The notes: a model not told the origin generated them from the letters alone. Positions 1 through 7,256 are shown, counted from the first letter of the stretch. The stretch is DNA of 25,208 nucleotides from JAYEKL01 sp034660995 (GCA_034660995.1 JAYEKL010000010.1:1-25208); one strand, 5' to 3'. Made by a program: numbers and translations.

Positions 1-2545
1 CTACTCCTAATTTTATACTATCCCCTTCTTTAACGCTACCATCAATAATCTCTTCTGAAACTAAATCTTCAACCATTTCTTGCAAATTTCTTCGCACAAT
101 GCGAGCTCCTTCATTGGGATTAAAGCTTTTCTTTGCAATAAGATTAAGAACACCTCTCTCCAAACTTATTTTTATCTTATTGCTCTTTGCTAATCTTTGT
201 TTAAAACCAGAAAATTGAATTCTAACAATTGATTTAATATCTGAAAAATCAAGTGGATTAAAAACCAGTATTTTATCAATACGATTTACAAATTCTGGAT
301 TAAATTCATCTTTAAATTCTTTAATAACAGATTTTTTAGTCTCTATATACTTTCTTCTAATTTCATTCTTTCTTTCATTTTCATCTACCTGACCTTCTTT
401 CGCAAAACCTAATTTTGCTTCATCTGTTAATTGCTCTGTTCCAACATTTGAAGTCATTATAATTGTAGTATTTTTAAAATTAATCTTCCTTCCTGACGCA
501 TCTGTCAATTCACCATCTTCAAAAATTTGAAGCATAAGATTAAAAACATCAGAGTGAGCTTTTTCAATCTCATCAAATAAAATTACAGAATATGGATGAT
601 TTCTAACCTGCTCTGTTAATTTTCCTCCTTCCTCATATCCCACATAACCAGCTGGAGCGCCGATAAGACGAGAAACATTATGCTTTTCCATAAACTCACT
701 CATATCAACCTTAATCAAAGCATCTTTCTTTTCATACATTACATTCGTTAAAGTTTTCGCCAACTCAGTTTTTCCAACTCCAGTAGGACCCATAAATAAA
801 AATATTCCTAGTGGTCTTTTAGTGTCTGAAATTCCCGTTCTGGAACGACGAATTGACTTAGATATTGCCTCAATTGCCTCAGATTGCCCAATGACATATT
901 TTTCTAATTTCTTTTCTAAATTCTGAAGCTTTTTTCTTTCTTGAGATACCATTTTTTTTACCGGAACTCCAGTCATTTGCGTAATAATTTCCGCGACATC
1001 ATCAAAGCTAACTGAATTTTTTATCATAGAAGCACTTTCCTTTTCTTGCGCGCTAATAGCTTTACTTATAGAACATTCTATTTTATTTTCTTCTTCTTTA
1101 ATAACAAGCGCTTCATCATATCTTTCATTTTCAATCGCTTTTTCTTTTTCAATTTGCAGTCCCTTCTTTTTTTCTTCTAACTTTTTTATCTCTTTGAAAT
1201 AATTACTTCCAGAATGTTTGCTCCGAACAAACGCGGAGGCTTCATCAATAATATCAAGCGCTTTATCTGGAAGAAACCTATCATTAACAAATCTTGCGCT
1301 TAAGTCCACTGCGGCTTCAATTGCACCATCATTTATTTTTAGATTATGATGTTTTTCATAAAAGATCTTTAGCCCCATTAACATTCTTTTAGTATCTTTC
1401 TCACTTGGCTCTTCAATAATAACCATCTGAAATCTTCTTTCCAGCGCGGCATCTTTTTTAAATTGCTTTTTATATTCATCTAAAGTCGTTGCGCCGATAC
1501 AAGAAAGATTACCACGAGATAAAGAAGGTTTGAGCATATTTGCGGCATCTAGACCTCCAGATCCGCCTCCAACACCAGCGCCAATTATTGTATGAATTTC
1601 ATCTATAAACAAAATAACATTTGGATCTCTTTCTGCTTCACTTATCACATCCTTCAACCTTGATTCAAACTCTCCGCGAAAAACAGCTCCCGCGACAAGA
1701 AGTCCAATATCTAAAGAATAAATTTTTCTACCGATAAGACTGGCAGGAACATCTCCTTCAAAAACTCTTTGAGCAAGACCGTGGACAATCGCAGTTTTTC
1801 CGACTCCTGGTTCACCAACTAAAATAGGATTATTTTTTATTTTACGATTAAGAATATTAATAACTTTATCAATTTCTTTTTCCCTGCCTATTATTAAATC
1901 AATTTTTCCATCCTTAAATTCTTTTACTAAATCAACGCAAAAATAATCTAAAACTGACTGATCTGAATTTATAGGTATTGGCGCTACTGGCATTTCTACA
2001 GCAAAAGGAGCATTTTGATTTCCACCCATTTGACCAAAAGAATTAAGATTTTTTGATTTTTGGTTTAGCTCAAAGGAATCAACAATATCAGAAAATCTGG
2101 CAGAACTTTCCATAATAGCATTTAACTGTTCTTTTAACTCATCTGGATTAATTTTAAAATGAGAAAATATCTTTTCAACTTTCGCATTTTCACTTAATAA
2201 TATCGCGTAAAGTAAATGTTCTGTTCCAATATGAGAATGCTTGTATCTACCAGCGACAAGAACAGATTTTTTAAAAGCATCTTTCACTTCTTCTGATAAT
2301 TTTGGTTTCCATTTTTTTGCCTTTGGCAAATTGTTAATTATTTTTCGCAAATTTTTAAGATTAGGCTTCTCACTCCCAAGAATACTTGATCCAATACTTC
2401 CTTTTTGGCTAAACATGCCTAAAACCAAATGCTCAATTCCAATTGATTCGTGGCTTAATTCCCGCGAAATATTTTCCGCGTTTTTTATTACATTTTTTAA
2501 ATGTGTTGTAAATTTGTTCTGAATTTTCTGAGGAAAAATGTCCAT
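1..2545 (-). CDS. clpC: ClpC-type AAA+ protein unfoldase (3' end beyond the window)
   Basis: This is an ATP-dependent unfoldase that normally feeds substrates to the ClpP peptidase in the cytoplasm. I read it in one frame on the minus strand from an ATG at 2545, where it begins MDIFPQKIQNKF, down to the left edge, giving about 848 residues. Domains in order are an N-terminal Clp repeat domain (about 1-140), a first AAA+ module with Walker A GEPGVGKT at 244-251 and Walker B LFIDEIHT near 315, a short middle domain with a UVR-like coiled coil near 468-488, and a second AAA+ module with GPTGVGKT at 586-593 and a FDEIEKA Walker B near 656. The short UVR-type middle domain points to ClpC rather than ClpB. 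A KLGF sequence near 711 matches the position of the ClpP-binding loop. No CIRCE operator was seen upstream. Confidence 0.93.
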   Translation of the reverse strand, partial: MDIFPQKIQNKFTTHLKNVIKNAENISRELSHESIGIEHLVLGMFSQKGSIGSSILGSEKPNLKNLRKIINNLPKAKKWKPKLSEEVKDAFKKSVLVAGRYKHSHIGTEHLLYAILLSENAKVEKIFSHFKINPDELKEQLNAIMESSARFSDIVDSFELNQKSKNLNSFGQMGGNQNAPFAVEMPVAPIPINSDQSVLDYFCVDLVKEFKDGKIDLIIGREKEIDKVINILNRKIKNNPILVGEPGVGKTAIVHGLAQRVFEGDVPASLIGRKIYSLDIGLLVAGAVFRGEFESRLKDVISEAERDPNVILFIDEIHTIIGAGVGGGSGGLDAANMLKPSLSRGNLSCIGATTLDEYKKQFKKDAALERRFQMVIIEEPSEKDTKRMLMGLKIFYEKHHNLKINDGAIEAAVDLSARFVNDRFLPDKALDIIDEASAFVRSKHSGSNYFKEIKKLEEKKKGLQIEKEKAIENERYDEALVIKEEENKIECSISKAISAQEKESASMIKNSVSFDDVAEIITQMTGVPVKKMVSQERKKLQNLEKKLEKYVIGQSEAIEAISKSIRRSRTGISDTKRPLGIFLFMGPTGVGKTELAKTLTNVMYEKKDALIKVDMSEFMEKHNVSRLIGAPAGYVGYEEGGKLTEQVRNHPYSVILFDEIEKAHSDVFNLMLQIFEDGELTDASGRKINFKNTTIIMTSNVGTEQLTDEAKLGFAKEGQVDENERKNEIRRKYIETKKSVIKEFKDEFNPEFVNRIDKILVFNPLDFSDIKSIVRIQFSGFKQRLAKSNKIKISLERGVLNLIAKKSFNPNEGARIVRRNLQEMVEDLVSEEIIDGSVKEGDSIKLGV

Positions 2546-2550
2546 TATAG

Positions 2551-2598
2551 TTGTATTGTTAAATTGTTAAATTGTTAAATTGTTGTATTGTTGGTTTG
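2551..2598. repeat. 8-bp tandem repeat, six units
   Basis: Six consecutive octamers read TTGTATTG, TTAAATTG three times, TTGTATTG and TTGGTTTG. They lie immediately upstream of the clpC start. The rest of 2546-2974 holds a degenerate REP-like fragment near 2638-2665, two promoters and the leader of the next gene. Confidence 0.85.
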
Positions 2599-2723
2599 TC
2601 ATGTGTCCATTAAACTGCAAAGCTCCGCAAAAACTATCATTCTGATCCCCGTTTTCACGAGAACAATATTTATTCCTTTAATTGCTTGTTTATCTTATTA
2701 CATTTAAGCAATAAATACAAGTC

Positions 2724-2751
2724 TTGACAAGACTCAATTTATATTTATAAT
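2724..2751 (+). promoter_or_regulatory. Sigma70-type promoter P1
   Basis: A perfect -35 TTGACA (2724-2729) and perfect -10 TATAAT (2746-2751) are separated by 16 bp and point toward the gene at 2975. The predicted start is near 2758, giving a leader of about 215 nt. Confidence 0.7.
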
Positions 2752-2802
2752 ACTAGACTATCTCTCTAGCAAAATTGAAAGGCGCAGATAGAGAGCTTGT
2801 TA

Positions 2803-2831
2803 TTGACAAAACCCAATTTTTCTGATAGGAT
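2803..2831 (+). promoter_or_regulatory. Second sigma70-type promoter P2
   Basis: A perfect TTGACA (2803-2808) is followed after 17 bp by TAGGAT (2826-2831), a 4/6 match to the -10 consensus. It lies downstream of P1 and would give a leader of about 135 nt that begins before the boxA-like sequence. Confidence 0.6.
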
Positions 2832-2863
2832 ACCTTATCGAATGTACAAATCTTAAAATGCAA

Positions 2864-2875
2864 TGCTCTTTAAAA
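2864..2875 (+). promoter_or_regulatory. boxA-like antitermination sequence, leader 1
   Basis: The sequence TGCTCTTTAAAA closely matches the rRNA-operon boxA consensus TGCTCTTTAACA bound by NusB-S10. It sits 6 nt before the large leader hairpin. A related sequence is at the same place in the next gene's leader. Confidence 0.5.
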
Positions 2876-2881
2876 AGATCT

Positions 2882-2931
2882 TTGCTGGACATTTGCGTAA
2901 ATTTTTCTGAATTTATACAATTGTCCAGCAA
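2882..2931 (+). promoter_or_regulatory. Structured leader hairpin, gene at 2975
   Basis: The outer stem is a perfect 10 bp, TTGCTGGACA with TGTCCAGCAA. The inner stem is TAAATT with AATTTA, with ATTTG-containing internal-loop sequence between. No T-run follows, so it does not look like a terminator. Its interior resembles that of the hairpin at 3998-4042 while the outer stem differs. A second small hairpin, GCGCT with AGCGC (2941-2958), sits just before the ribosome binding site. Confidence 0.6.
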
Positions 2932-2974
2932 GAACAAAAAGCGCTGAAATTAAAGCGCGATGAAGGTGAAATTA

Positions 2975-3820
2975 ATGAATACTAACCACAACAGAATGAT
3001 GCGAGGAATAAGAATTATCCTCGTAAAAGGAGTTTCGGAAGAAGACCCCGAGTCTTACTATATAGAGGCTGGGGATGATGATGGCAAAAGGAGATTTGAC
3101 CATCATAATGAGTTTTCTAGTAATCCAGCGCCGTGCGTAGATGATCGCATTCAGCGCATTTCGGATTATTCAAAGATCAAGATTACACATTTTGATGCGG
3201 ATACTTTTTTCGCTTTAATGGAAATGCTTGGTCTATCTCGGGTAATTAATCAAGAGCTTATTGATCTTGATCTAATGGGAAAGATTGATACAAATGGAGC
3301 GACTGTCCTTCCCAATCTTGGAATGAATAACTCAACCCGCCAATATATGGTTGGATTATCCGTAATTTCGGGAAAGTTTGAATTCCCAAGATGGAATGGA
3401 AAAGATATTGATGTAACAGAAGTCGTTGAGAGTCTCATTTTTCCTCTCATGGATACAATAAAAGTAATCCGGCTTGGAAAAGAAAAAATGATTCAAGGAG
3501 AAAAAGCATATCAGCGATGCAAAGAAAAAACCTATACCAAAGGAAAAGTGATCTTTCTCTGTGTTGAAAAGCCAGAGGATTCCTTTGACGGTAATCTGCC
3601 ATTTGAGGACAACTACAAAGTAGTGGTCATTTACAGCAGGCGAAGAGAAAGTATCAGTCTTCGGGTCCGTCCCGATGTTGATCTTCAAGTCAGCGATAAA
3701 ATATTTGCTGGCGTTCCGTTTGCCGGACATCCAAGAGCAGCAGGCAGCCTGCGCGGTAAAAAATTCACCAAAGAGCAAGCTAAAAAGGTGAGAAAGGAAT
3801 TAGAACACCTTCTCTCTTAA
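2975..3820 (+). CDS. DHH/DHHA1 phosphoesterase-like protein with permuted motifs
   Basis: This is probably a metal-dependent phosphoesterase-like protein, with unknown substrate. The ATG at 2975 is preferred over the in-frame ATG at 2960 because AAGGTG at 2963-2968 lies 6 nt before it; this gives 281 residues. In that numbering FDHH is at 41-44, THFDAD at 71-76, KIDTNG near 104-109 and a DHHA1-like tail with SLRVRP near 228-233 and GHPRAAG at 251-257. In ordinary DHH proteins the HxDxD-type motif comes before DHH, whereas here DHH is first. The C-terminal GHPRAAG signature is the strongest family evidence; the N-terminal match rests on short motifs. The gene has its own promoters and structured leader and ends at a strong terminator. 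It is visibly less AT-rich than the recX and glycosyltransferase genes. Confidence 0.62.
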   Translation: MNTNHNRMMRGIRIILVKGVSEEDPESYYIEAGDDDGKRRFDHHNEFSSNPAPCVDDRIQRISDYSKIKITHFDADTFFALMEMLGLSRVINQELIDLDLMGKIDTNGATVLPNLGMNNSTRQYMVGLSVISGKFEFPRWNGKDIDVTEVVESLIFPLMDTIKVIRLGKEKMIQGEKAYQRCKEKTYTKGKVIFLCVEKPEDSFDGNLPFEDNYKVVVIYSRRRESISLRVRPDVDLQVSDKIFAGVPFAGHPRAAGSLRGKKFTKEQAKKVRKELEHLLS

Positions 3821-3829
3821 ATTAAAATC

Positions 3830-3877
3830 GCTTGAGATCTATCAAAAAATTTGATTAGATCTCTAGCTTATTTTTTT
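3830..3877 (+). terminator. Intrinsic terminator after the DHH-like gene
   Basis: GCTTGAGATCT (3830-3840) pairs with AGATCTCTAGC (3857-3867) with one mismatch, and ATCAAA pairs with TTTGAT inside. A run of seven T follows at 3871-3877. Confidence 0.85.
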
Positions 3878-3944
3878 ATTAAAAATAAGACGATATTTTT
3901 TAATTTATTCTTTATAATTTCAAAAAATGGGTTAAAAATAGACC

Positions 3945-3973
3945 TTGACAAGTATTACATTTAAGTGTATAAT
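3945..3973 (+). promoter_or_regulatory. Consensus sigma70-type promoter P3
   Basis: A perfect TTGACA (3945-3950) and perfect TATAAT (3968-3973) are separated by 17 bp. The predicted start is near 3980, which puts the boxA-like sequence at the 5' end of the transcript. Confidence 0.85.
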
Positions 3974-3980
3974 GCTCAGT

Positions 3981-3992
3981 TGTTCTTTGAAA
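3981..3992 (+). promoter_or_regulatory. boxA-like antitermination sequence, leader 2
   Basis: TGTTCTTTGAAA matches the boxA form found in Bacillus-type rRNA operons (TGTTCTTTGAAAAC). It precedes the leader hairpin by 5 nt, as in leader 1. Confidence 0.5.
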
Positions 3993-3997
3993 GCACA

Positions 3998-4042
3998 TTC
4001 TTTATAGGATATTTGTATAAATATTGGATTTATATAGATACC
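3998..4042 (+). promoter_or_regulatory. Structured leader hairpin, gene at 4088
   Basis: The outer stem is a perfect 11 bp, TTCTTTATAGG with CCTATAAAGAA. Inside, ATATTT can pair with AAATAT, or alternatively TATAAAT with ATTTATA, so two exclusive folds are possible. The interior GGATATTTGTATAAAT parallels GGACATTTGCGTAAAT in leader 1. No T-run follows directly. Confidence 0.6.
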
Positions 4043-4087
4043 CTATAAAGAAGAAAAGGGATAGATAAGATAAACAGAGGTGCAATC

Positions 4088-4834
4088 ATGAGAAACAACA
4101 AGAAAGGAAACAAAAGAAGAATAGACAGAACGGCTGAGAGGGAAGCAATACGCACAGAGGAGTTAATCGCCGCAACTAAGGCTGAAACGAGAACTGCCAC
4201 CGTTCAAAGAATAGACAAAAAAAGGATAACAAGAAGGAAGCTTTCTAGCGTAGGAGAAAAGCCAAAGAGAGAAAAAAGGGGTGCTTACAGAATATCTCTT
4301 GAAGATCTCTCCAAAGGTAATGAGGGGTATGTGAATGCCTTATACACCCACCAGAAAGACATCGAGACATCAATGTCGGCGCATGTTGCGTTCCGACATA
4401 AAATATTCGGTGACATAATACCTGTAGTCATTCCGACGAGCTATTTGCGCCAACCATCAAAAAAGCTCAAGAAAAATGACATAGGTGACTGGGTGAAAGA
4501 AAATGTCCCGAATTGGGAAAATATCACCTGGTATTTTTCCAGGATTGGACATGTGAACATCATATCCGATAAACCATTAGATACAAAAAAGTTTTTCGGG
4601 TATGCTCTGATAAGTTCTAAAAAAGTAGAACAGAACACCCGAAAAGGTGGGAAGGTGTATTACTTCCCACATGTCATCATTCTTGAAACTCGGGACCGAC
4701 CAGCCTTTTGGCTGGTGGCAGACAACAAAAAAGGAGAAGATATACCAAAAGAGGTTCATATCGGACCGACAATCGGTGCTCTCCAAGATGGGACAGAGGT
4801 GAGGGAATACCTTCATCTTAAACCCTACAAGTAA
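4088..4834 (+). CDS. Hypothetical basic protein, unrecognised
   Basis: I do not recognise this 248-residue protein. The first 65 residues are very rich in Lys, Arg and Glu and look disordered or nucleic-acid-binding. The remainder looks like an ordered mixed alpha/beta domain with aromatic stretches such as NWENITWYFSRIGHVNI and YYFPHVIILETRDRPAFWLV. No signal peptide or membrane segment is evident. The ATG at 4088 follows AGGTG by 5 nt, a well-placed ribosome binding site. The gene has a consensus promoter, a structured leader and a strong terminator, so it is an independent unit, probably well expressed. It is visibly less AT-rich than the glycosyltransferase genes, which could reflect transfer or selection for expression. 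The similar leader suggests co-regulation with 2975-3820. Confidence 0.75.
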   Translation: MRNNKKGNKRRIDRTAEREAIRTEELIAATKAETRTATVQRIDKKRITRRKLSSVGEKPKREKRGAYRISLEDLSKGNEGYVNALYTHQKDIETSMSAHVAFRHKIFGDIIPVVIPTSYLRQPSKKLKKNDIGDWVKENVPNWENITWYFSRIGHVNIISDKPLDTKKFFGYALISSKKVEQNTRKGGKVYYFPHVIILETRDRPAFWLVADNKKGEDIPKEVHIGPTIGALQDGTEVREYLHLKPYK

Positions 4835-4846
4835 GCGCGATGCGCG

Positions 4847-4896
4847 GCTAGCAACATACCAAAATTTGGTAAAATAAGTTGCTAGCTTCTTTTTTA
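4847..4896 (+). terminator. Intrinsic terminator after the 4088 gene
   Basis: GCTAGCAAC (4847-4855) pairs perfectly with GTTGCTAGC (4878-4886). ACCAAA with TTTGGT forms an inner stem, and a T-rich run covers 4887-4896. Confidence 0.9.
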
Positions 4897-4912
4897 AATA
4901 CAACTAGAGGCT

Positions 4913-5012
4913 ATTCCCCCTCTTGAGAGGGGCTAGGGGTGTGTAACAAGCTTTTTAACACACCCCCAACCCCCTCTCTAGAGGGGAATTATAAGAAAAT
5001 CAACAGACCCTA
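4913..5012 (-). repeat. MITE-like palindromic repeat, copy A
   Basis: This is a roughly 100-bp imperfect palindrome in reverse orientation. Its end with CAGACCCTA points right, toward the gene at 5056. The core pairs an ATTCCCC-type end with GAGGGGAAT, and GGGTGTGT with ACACACCC, around an AAGCTT-containing loop. Copies B to F share the core. Confidence 0.85.
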
Positions 5013-5055
5013 ACTAACCTTTATATATAAACAAAAACATGTTATTATAAAAAAT

Positions 5056-6090
5056 ATGGAACAGAATAATAATCACAATTCAATAGATAATCAAAAGGGA
5101 AACACAAGACAGATCAACAATATAATACTGCCAAATAAACCCCACCTTGATCCGATCGCAGCCTACTATTTGTTGGTTAGATTTGGTTCGGAAAAATTTC
5201 CCGGGATTAGAAATGCTCAAATTTCTTTTTGGGAATCAAGCCATGACCCATCACAGGAAATAATGAAACAATGGGAAAAGGAAGGGTCGGTGCTCATTGA
5301 TTTTGGAGGAGGAGTATTTGATCATCATTTAGACGACAGTTTTTCCTCGCTTCTTGTAGCAAAATTTTTAGGCATAGAAGAAAAACCTGAACTAAAAGCC
5401 ATTTTAGAATATTTGCACGAAGACGATAATTTTGGACTTCATAACAAATTCGGAGATTTAGCGCATATTGTTAAAATGATGCATAGACAAAATATTGATA
5501 TCCAAAAAATATTTATTTTTGTTTCCTCAGCGCTAGATGTAATGATTTATTTTGACAATAGATCAAAAAAAGAATTTGAAGAAAAAAGTAAGATACATAA
5601 AATTAAAAGAGGAAAGAACAAAATTAAAGTCGCGGTTATAGAATCAGACAATCAAAATATATCAAGATATGCCCTGCAAAATGAAAGAATAGGAATTGTT
5701 ATTCAAAAAAGATCTTCTGGACATATAATGATTTTTACAAATAATATGTACAAGATAGACCTGAGGGATGTAATTGGAGCTATTAGGAAAAAAGAATTAG
5801 AAATTTTGGGGAAAACTGATTTTGATATCAAAACTCTTAAAAAAGAAGGTAAACATTCAGAAGTTCAACACTGGTACTATCACAAAGCACTAAATGCGAT
5901 ATTAAACGGCTCTGATGCCCTGATAGACACTCCCCCAACAACCATTCCATTAGGTGAAATAGTAAAAATAGTGTTATTTAGCATTAGCACAGAATTCCCA
6001 GATTTTTGCAAAGAATGTATTTTTGACAAATGCCCTTATTTTGAATACAGTTTTTATAAGTGTTACAAAAAAAGAAATTCAACTTCATAA
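5056..6090 (+). CDS. DHH-like hypothetical protein with C-terminal cysteine cluster
   Basis: This 344-residue protein probably belongs to a DHH/MYG1-like metal-dependent hydrolase group; its function is unknown. The N-terminal half has motifs in the usual order: KPHLDPIAA (H30, D32), IDFGGG (D82) and FDHH (D89-H90-H91), then HEDD at 121-124. This fits a two-metal phosphoesterase fold. No DHHA1 signature is evident. The C-terminus carries a cysteine cluster, C318-x2-C321-x4-C326-x9-C336, that could bind a metal. The first 20 residues are Asn/Gln-rich and probably disordered. No clear ribosome binding site precedes the ATG, and TATTAT lies only a few bases upstream, so a leaderless message is possible. 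Inverted MITE-like copies A and B flank the gene. The family call is moderate. Confidence 0.6.
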   Translation: MEQNNNHNSIDNQKGNTRQINNIILPNKPHLDPIAAYYLLVRFGSEKFPGIRNAQISFWESSHDPSQEIMKQWEKEGSVLIDFGGGVFDHHLDDSFSSLLVAKFLGIEEKPELKAILEYLHEDDNFGLHNKFGDLAHIVKMMHRQNIDIQKIFIFVSSALDVMIYFDNRSKKEFEEKSKIHKIKRGKNKIKVAVIESDNQNISRYALQNERIGIVIQKRSSGHIMIFTNNMYKIDLRDVIGAIRKKELEILGKTDFDIKTLKKEGKHSEVQHWYYHKALNAILNGSDALIDTPPTTIPLGEIVKIVLFSISTEFPDFCKECIFDKCPYFEYSFYKCYKKRNSTS

Positions 6091-6101
6091 ATTTTGTTAT
6101 T

Positions 6102-6198
6102 TAGGGTCTGCTGATTTTCTTATAATTCCCCTCTAGAGAGGGGGTTGGGGGTGTGTTAAAAAGCTTGTTACACCCCTTGCCTCTCTCAAGAGAGGAAT
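6102..6198 (+). repeat. MITE-like palindromic repeat, copy B
   Basis: This forward copy starts TAGGGTCTGCTGATTTTC just after the 5056 gene. It forms an inverted pair with copy A around that gene. The 7-bp sequence TATTTAG occurs at 6098-6104 and again at 6204-6210, a plausible target-site duplication around an element of 6105-6203. Confidence 0.85.
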
Positions 6199-6250
6199 GC
6201 CCCTATTTAGATAAACAAGTATAGAACCTGTAAATAATTTATGGAACTAA

Positions 6251-6281
6251 AAAAACAAACCGTATCAAACGGTTTGTTTTT
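6251..6281 (+). terminator. Perfect hairpin terminator between copy B and recX
   Basis: AAAAACAAACCGT pairs with ACGGTTTGTTTTT, a perfect 13-bp stem with a 5-nt loop. Terminal T-runs arise on both strands, so it can act in either direction. Confidence 0.85.
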
Positions 6282-6326
6282 AAAAATAACTATCGCAAAT
6301 AATTATTTTCTGTTAAAATTAAAGCA

Positions 6327-6791
6327 ATGAAAGATAAAAATGAAGCATTAAAATTCGCGATGAAACTTATAAGCCTCAGAAAAAGGTCAGCTTTTGAGAT
6401 TAAAAAAAGATTAGAAAAGAAAAAATTTGAAGAAAATATTATAGAAGAAATTTTGCAAAAATTAAAAAGCTATAAATATTTAAATGATGAGGAATTCGCC
6501 GAAGCATACATAAACGACAGAATCAATTTTAATCCACGCGGAAGATTTTTAATTAAAAAAGAGTTGAATGAAAAAGGAATAGCTGAAAATATTATAGAAA
6601 AGAAAATAGAAGAACTTTTAAGCGAAAAAAAAGAAATTGAATTAGCAAGAAAGTCAGCCGAAAAAAAATTAAAAACTATCAACAATAAAACAGATAAAAT
6701 TAAAATTAATCAAAAAATAATGTCATATCTACAATCAAAAGGATATTCATTTGATATTATTAATCTAGTGGTTAATAATGAGATGCAATAA
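6327..6791 (+). CDS. recX: RecX regulatory protein
   Basis: RecX modulates RecA filaments during DNA repair. The 154-residue length is typical for bacterial RecX. The protein is all-helical with three tandem three-helix units, at about 8-48, 52-95 and 105-150. Family hallmarks include an ALKFAMKLISLRKRSAFEI start, the unit-2 opening YLNDEEFAEAYINDR (51-65), NPRGRFLIKKEL (69-80) and the C-terminal LQSKGYSFDII. RecA is not in the window. The ATG has no obvious ribosome binding site; the gene starts about 45 bp after a hairpin terminator and is probably transcribed alone. Codon use is strongly AT-rich, like the glycosyltransferase genes. Confidence 0.93.
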   Translation: MKDKNEALKFAMKLISLRKRSAFEIKKRLEKKKFEENIIEEILQKLKSYKYLNDEEFAEAYINDRINFNPRGRFLIKKELNEKGIAENIIEKKIEELLSEKKEIELARKSAEKKLKTINNKTDKIKINQKIMSYLQSKGYSFDIINLVVNNEMQ

Positions 6792-6836
6792 TCATAATGG
6801 CACTTATCAAAATGCGTTGCTGTCTGAATAATGTCA

Positions 6837-6855
6837 TTCTGAATTTAGTTCAGAA
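6837..6855. repeat. REP-like palindrome 1
   Basis: TTCTGAA and TTCAGAA pair around TTTAG, with GTCA before and TC after. It faces the end of palindrome 2, which carries GGATGACA. Confidence 0.7.
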
Positions 6856-6922
6856 TCTACGGTATATTACAGCAAGCTAACCTATAAATCACAGACTAAA
6901 TATAATAGTCAAAAGATCTTGA

Positions 6923-6940
6923 ATCCGCCAGCTGGCGGAT
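6923..6940. repeat. REP-like palindrome 2
   Basis: ATCCGCCAGCTGGCGGAT is a perfect 18-bp palindrome, followed by CAGGATGACA. The core CGCCAGCTGGCG recurs at 9775-9786. Confidence 0.85.
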
Positions 6941-7086
6941 CAGGATGACATGCTAAAAAATTTCGCGCGGGAAATGGTTTGTAACCATAACTGTACGAAA
7001 CCCTGAATTAATTTTTTAGATAAAAAGTCTTTAGCATTATTGATGATATCAAAGTTGCCAATTTTAGAAATTACACATTTGCGTGT

Positions 7087-7114
7087 TGTCATTCCTGTGG
7101 AGACAGGAATCCAG
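7087..7114. repeat. REP-like palindrome 3
   Basis: TGTCATTCCTGTGGAGACAG continues into GAATCCAG. It has the same ends as palindrome 4 but in the opposite orientation. Confidence 0.8.
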
Positions 7115-7228
7115 ACGCAATATCTTTAGTTTTTAGAATATCATTATAATAATTGAAATATCAGCTAATCTCACAGCTATTTTATTTACAAAGCATTTAT
7201 CTTAAAATAATATCTGATGATACTTCAC

Positions 7229-7256
7229 CTGGATTCCCGTTTTCACGGGAATGACA
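7229..7256. repeat. REP-like palindrome 4
   Basis: CTGGATTCCCGTTTTCACGG continues into GAATGACA. TTCCCGT pairs with ACGGGAA. It forms an inverted pair with palindrome 3. Confidence 0.8.

Noticed and set aside
2241..2522. 93-residue plus-strand open frame
   Set aside because: It lies wholly antisense to the Clp N-terminal domain of clpC, which has clear family motifs in the other frame.
2546..2760. CIRCE or HrcA operator for clpC
   Set aside because: No TTAGCACTC-N9-GAGTGCTAA sequence or close variant was found.
3250..3778. Minus-strand open frames overlapping the DHH-like gene
   Set aside because: They have no promoter or ribosome site and oppose a gene with DHHA1 motifs, a promoter and a terminator.
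4835..5055. rRNA or other non-coding RNA gene near the boxA-like sequences
   Set aside because: The region holds only a terminator and MITE copy A; no rRNA-like conserved sequence is present.
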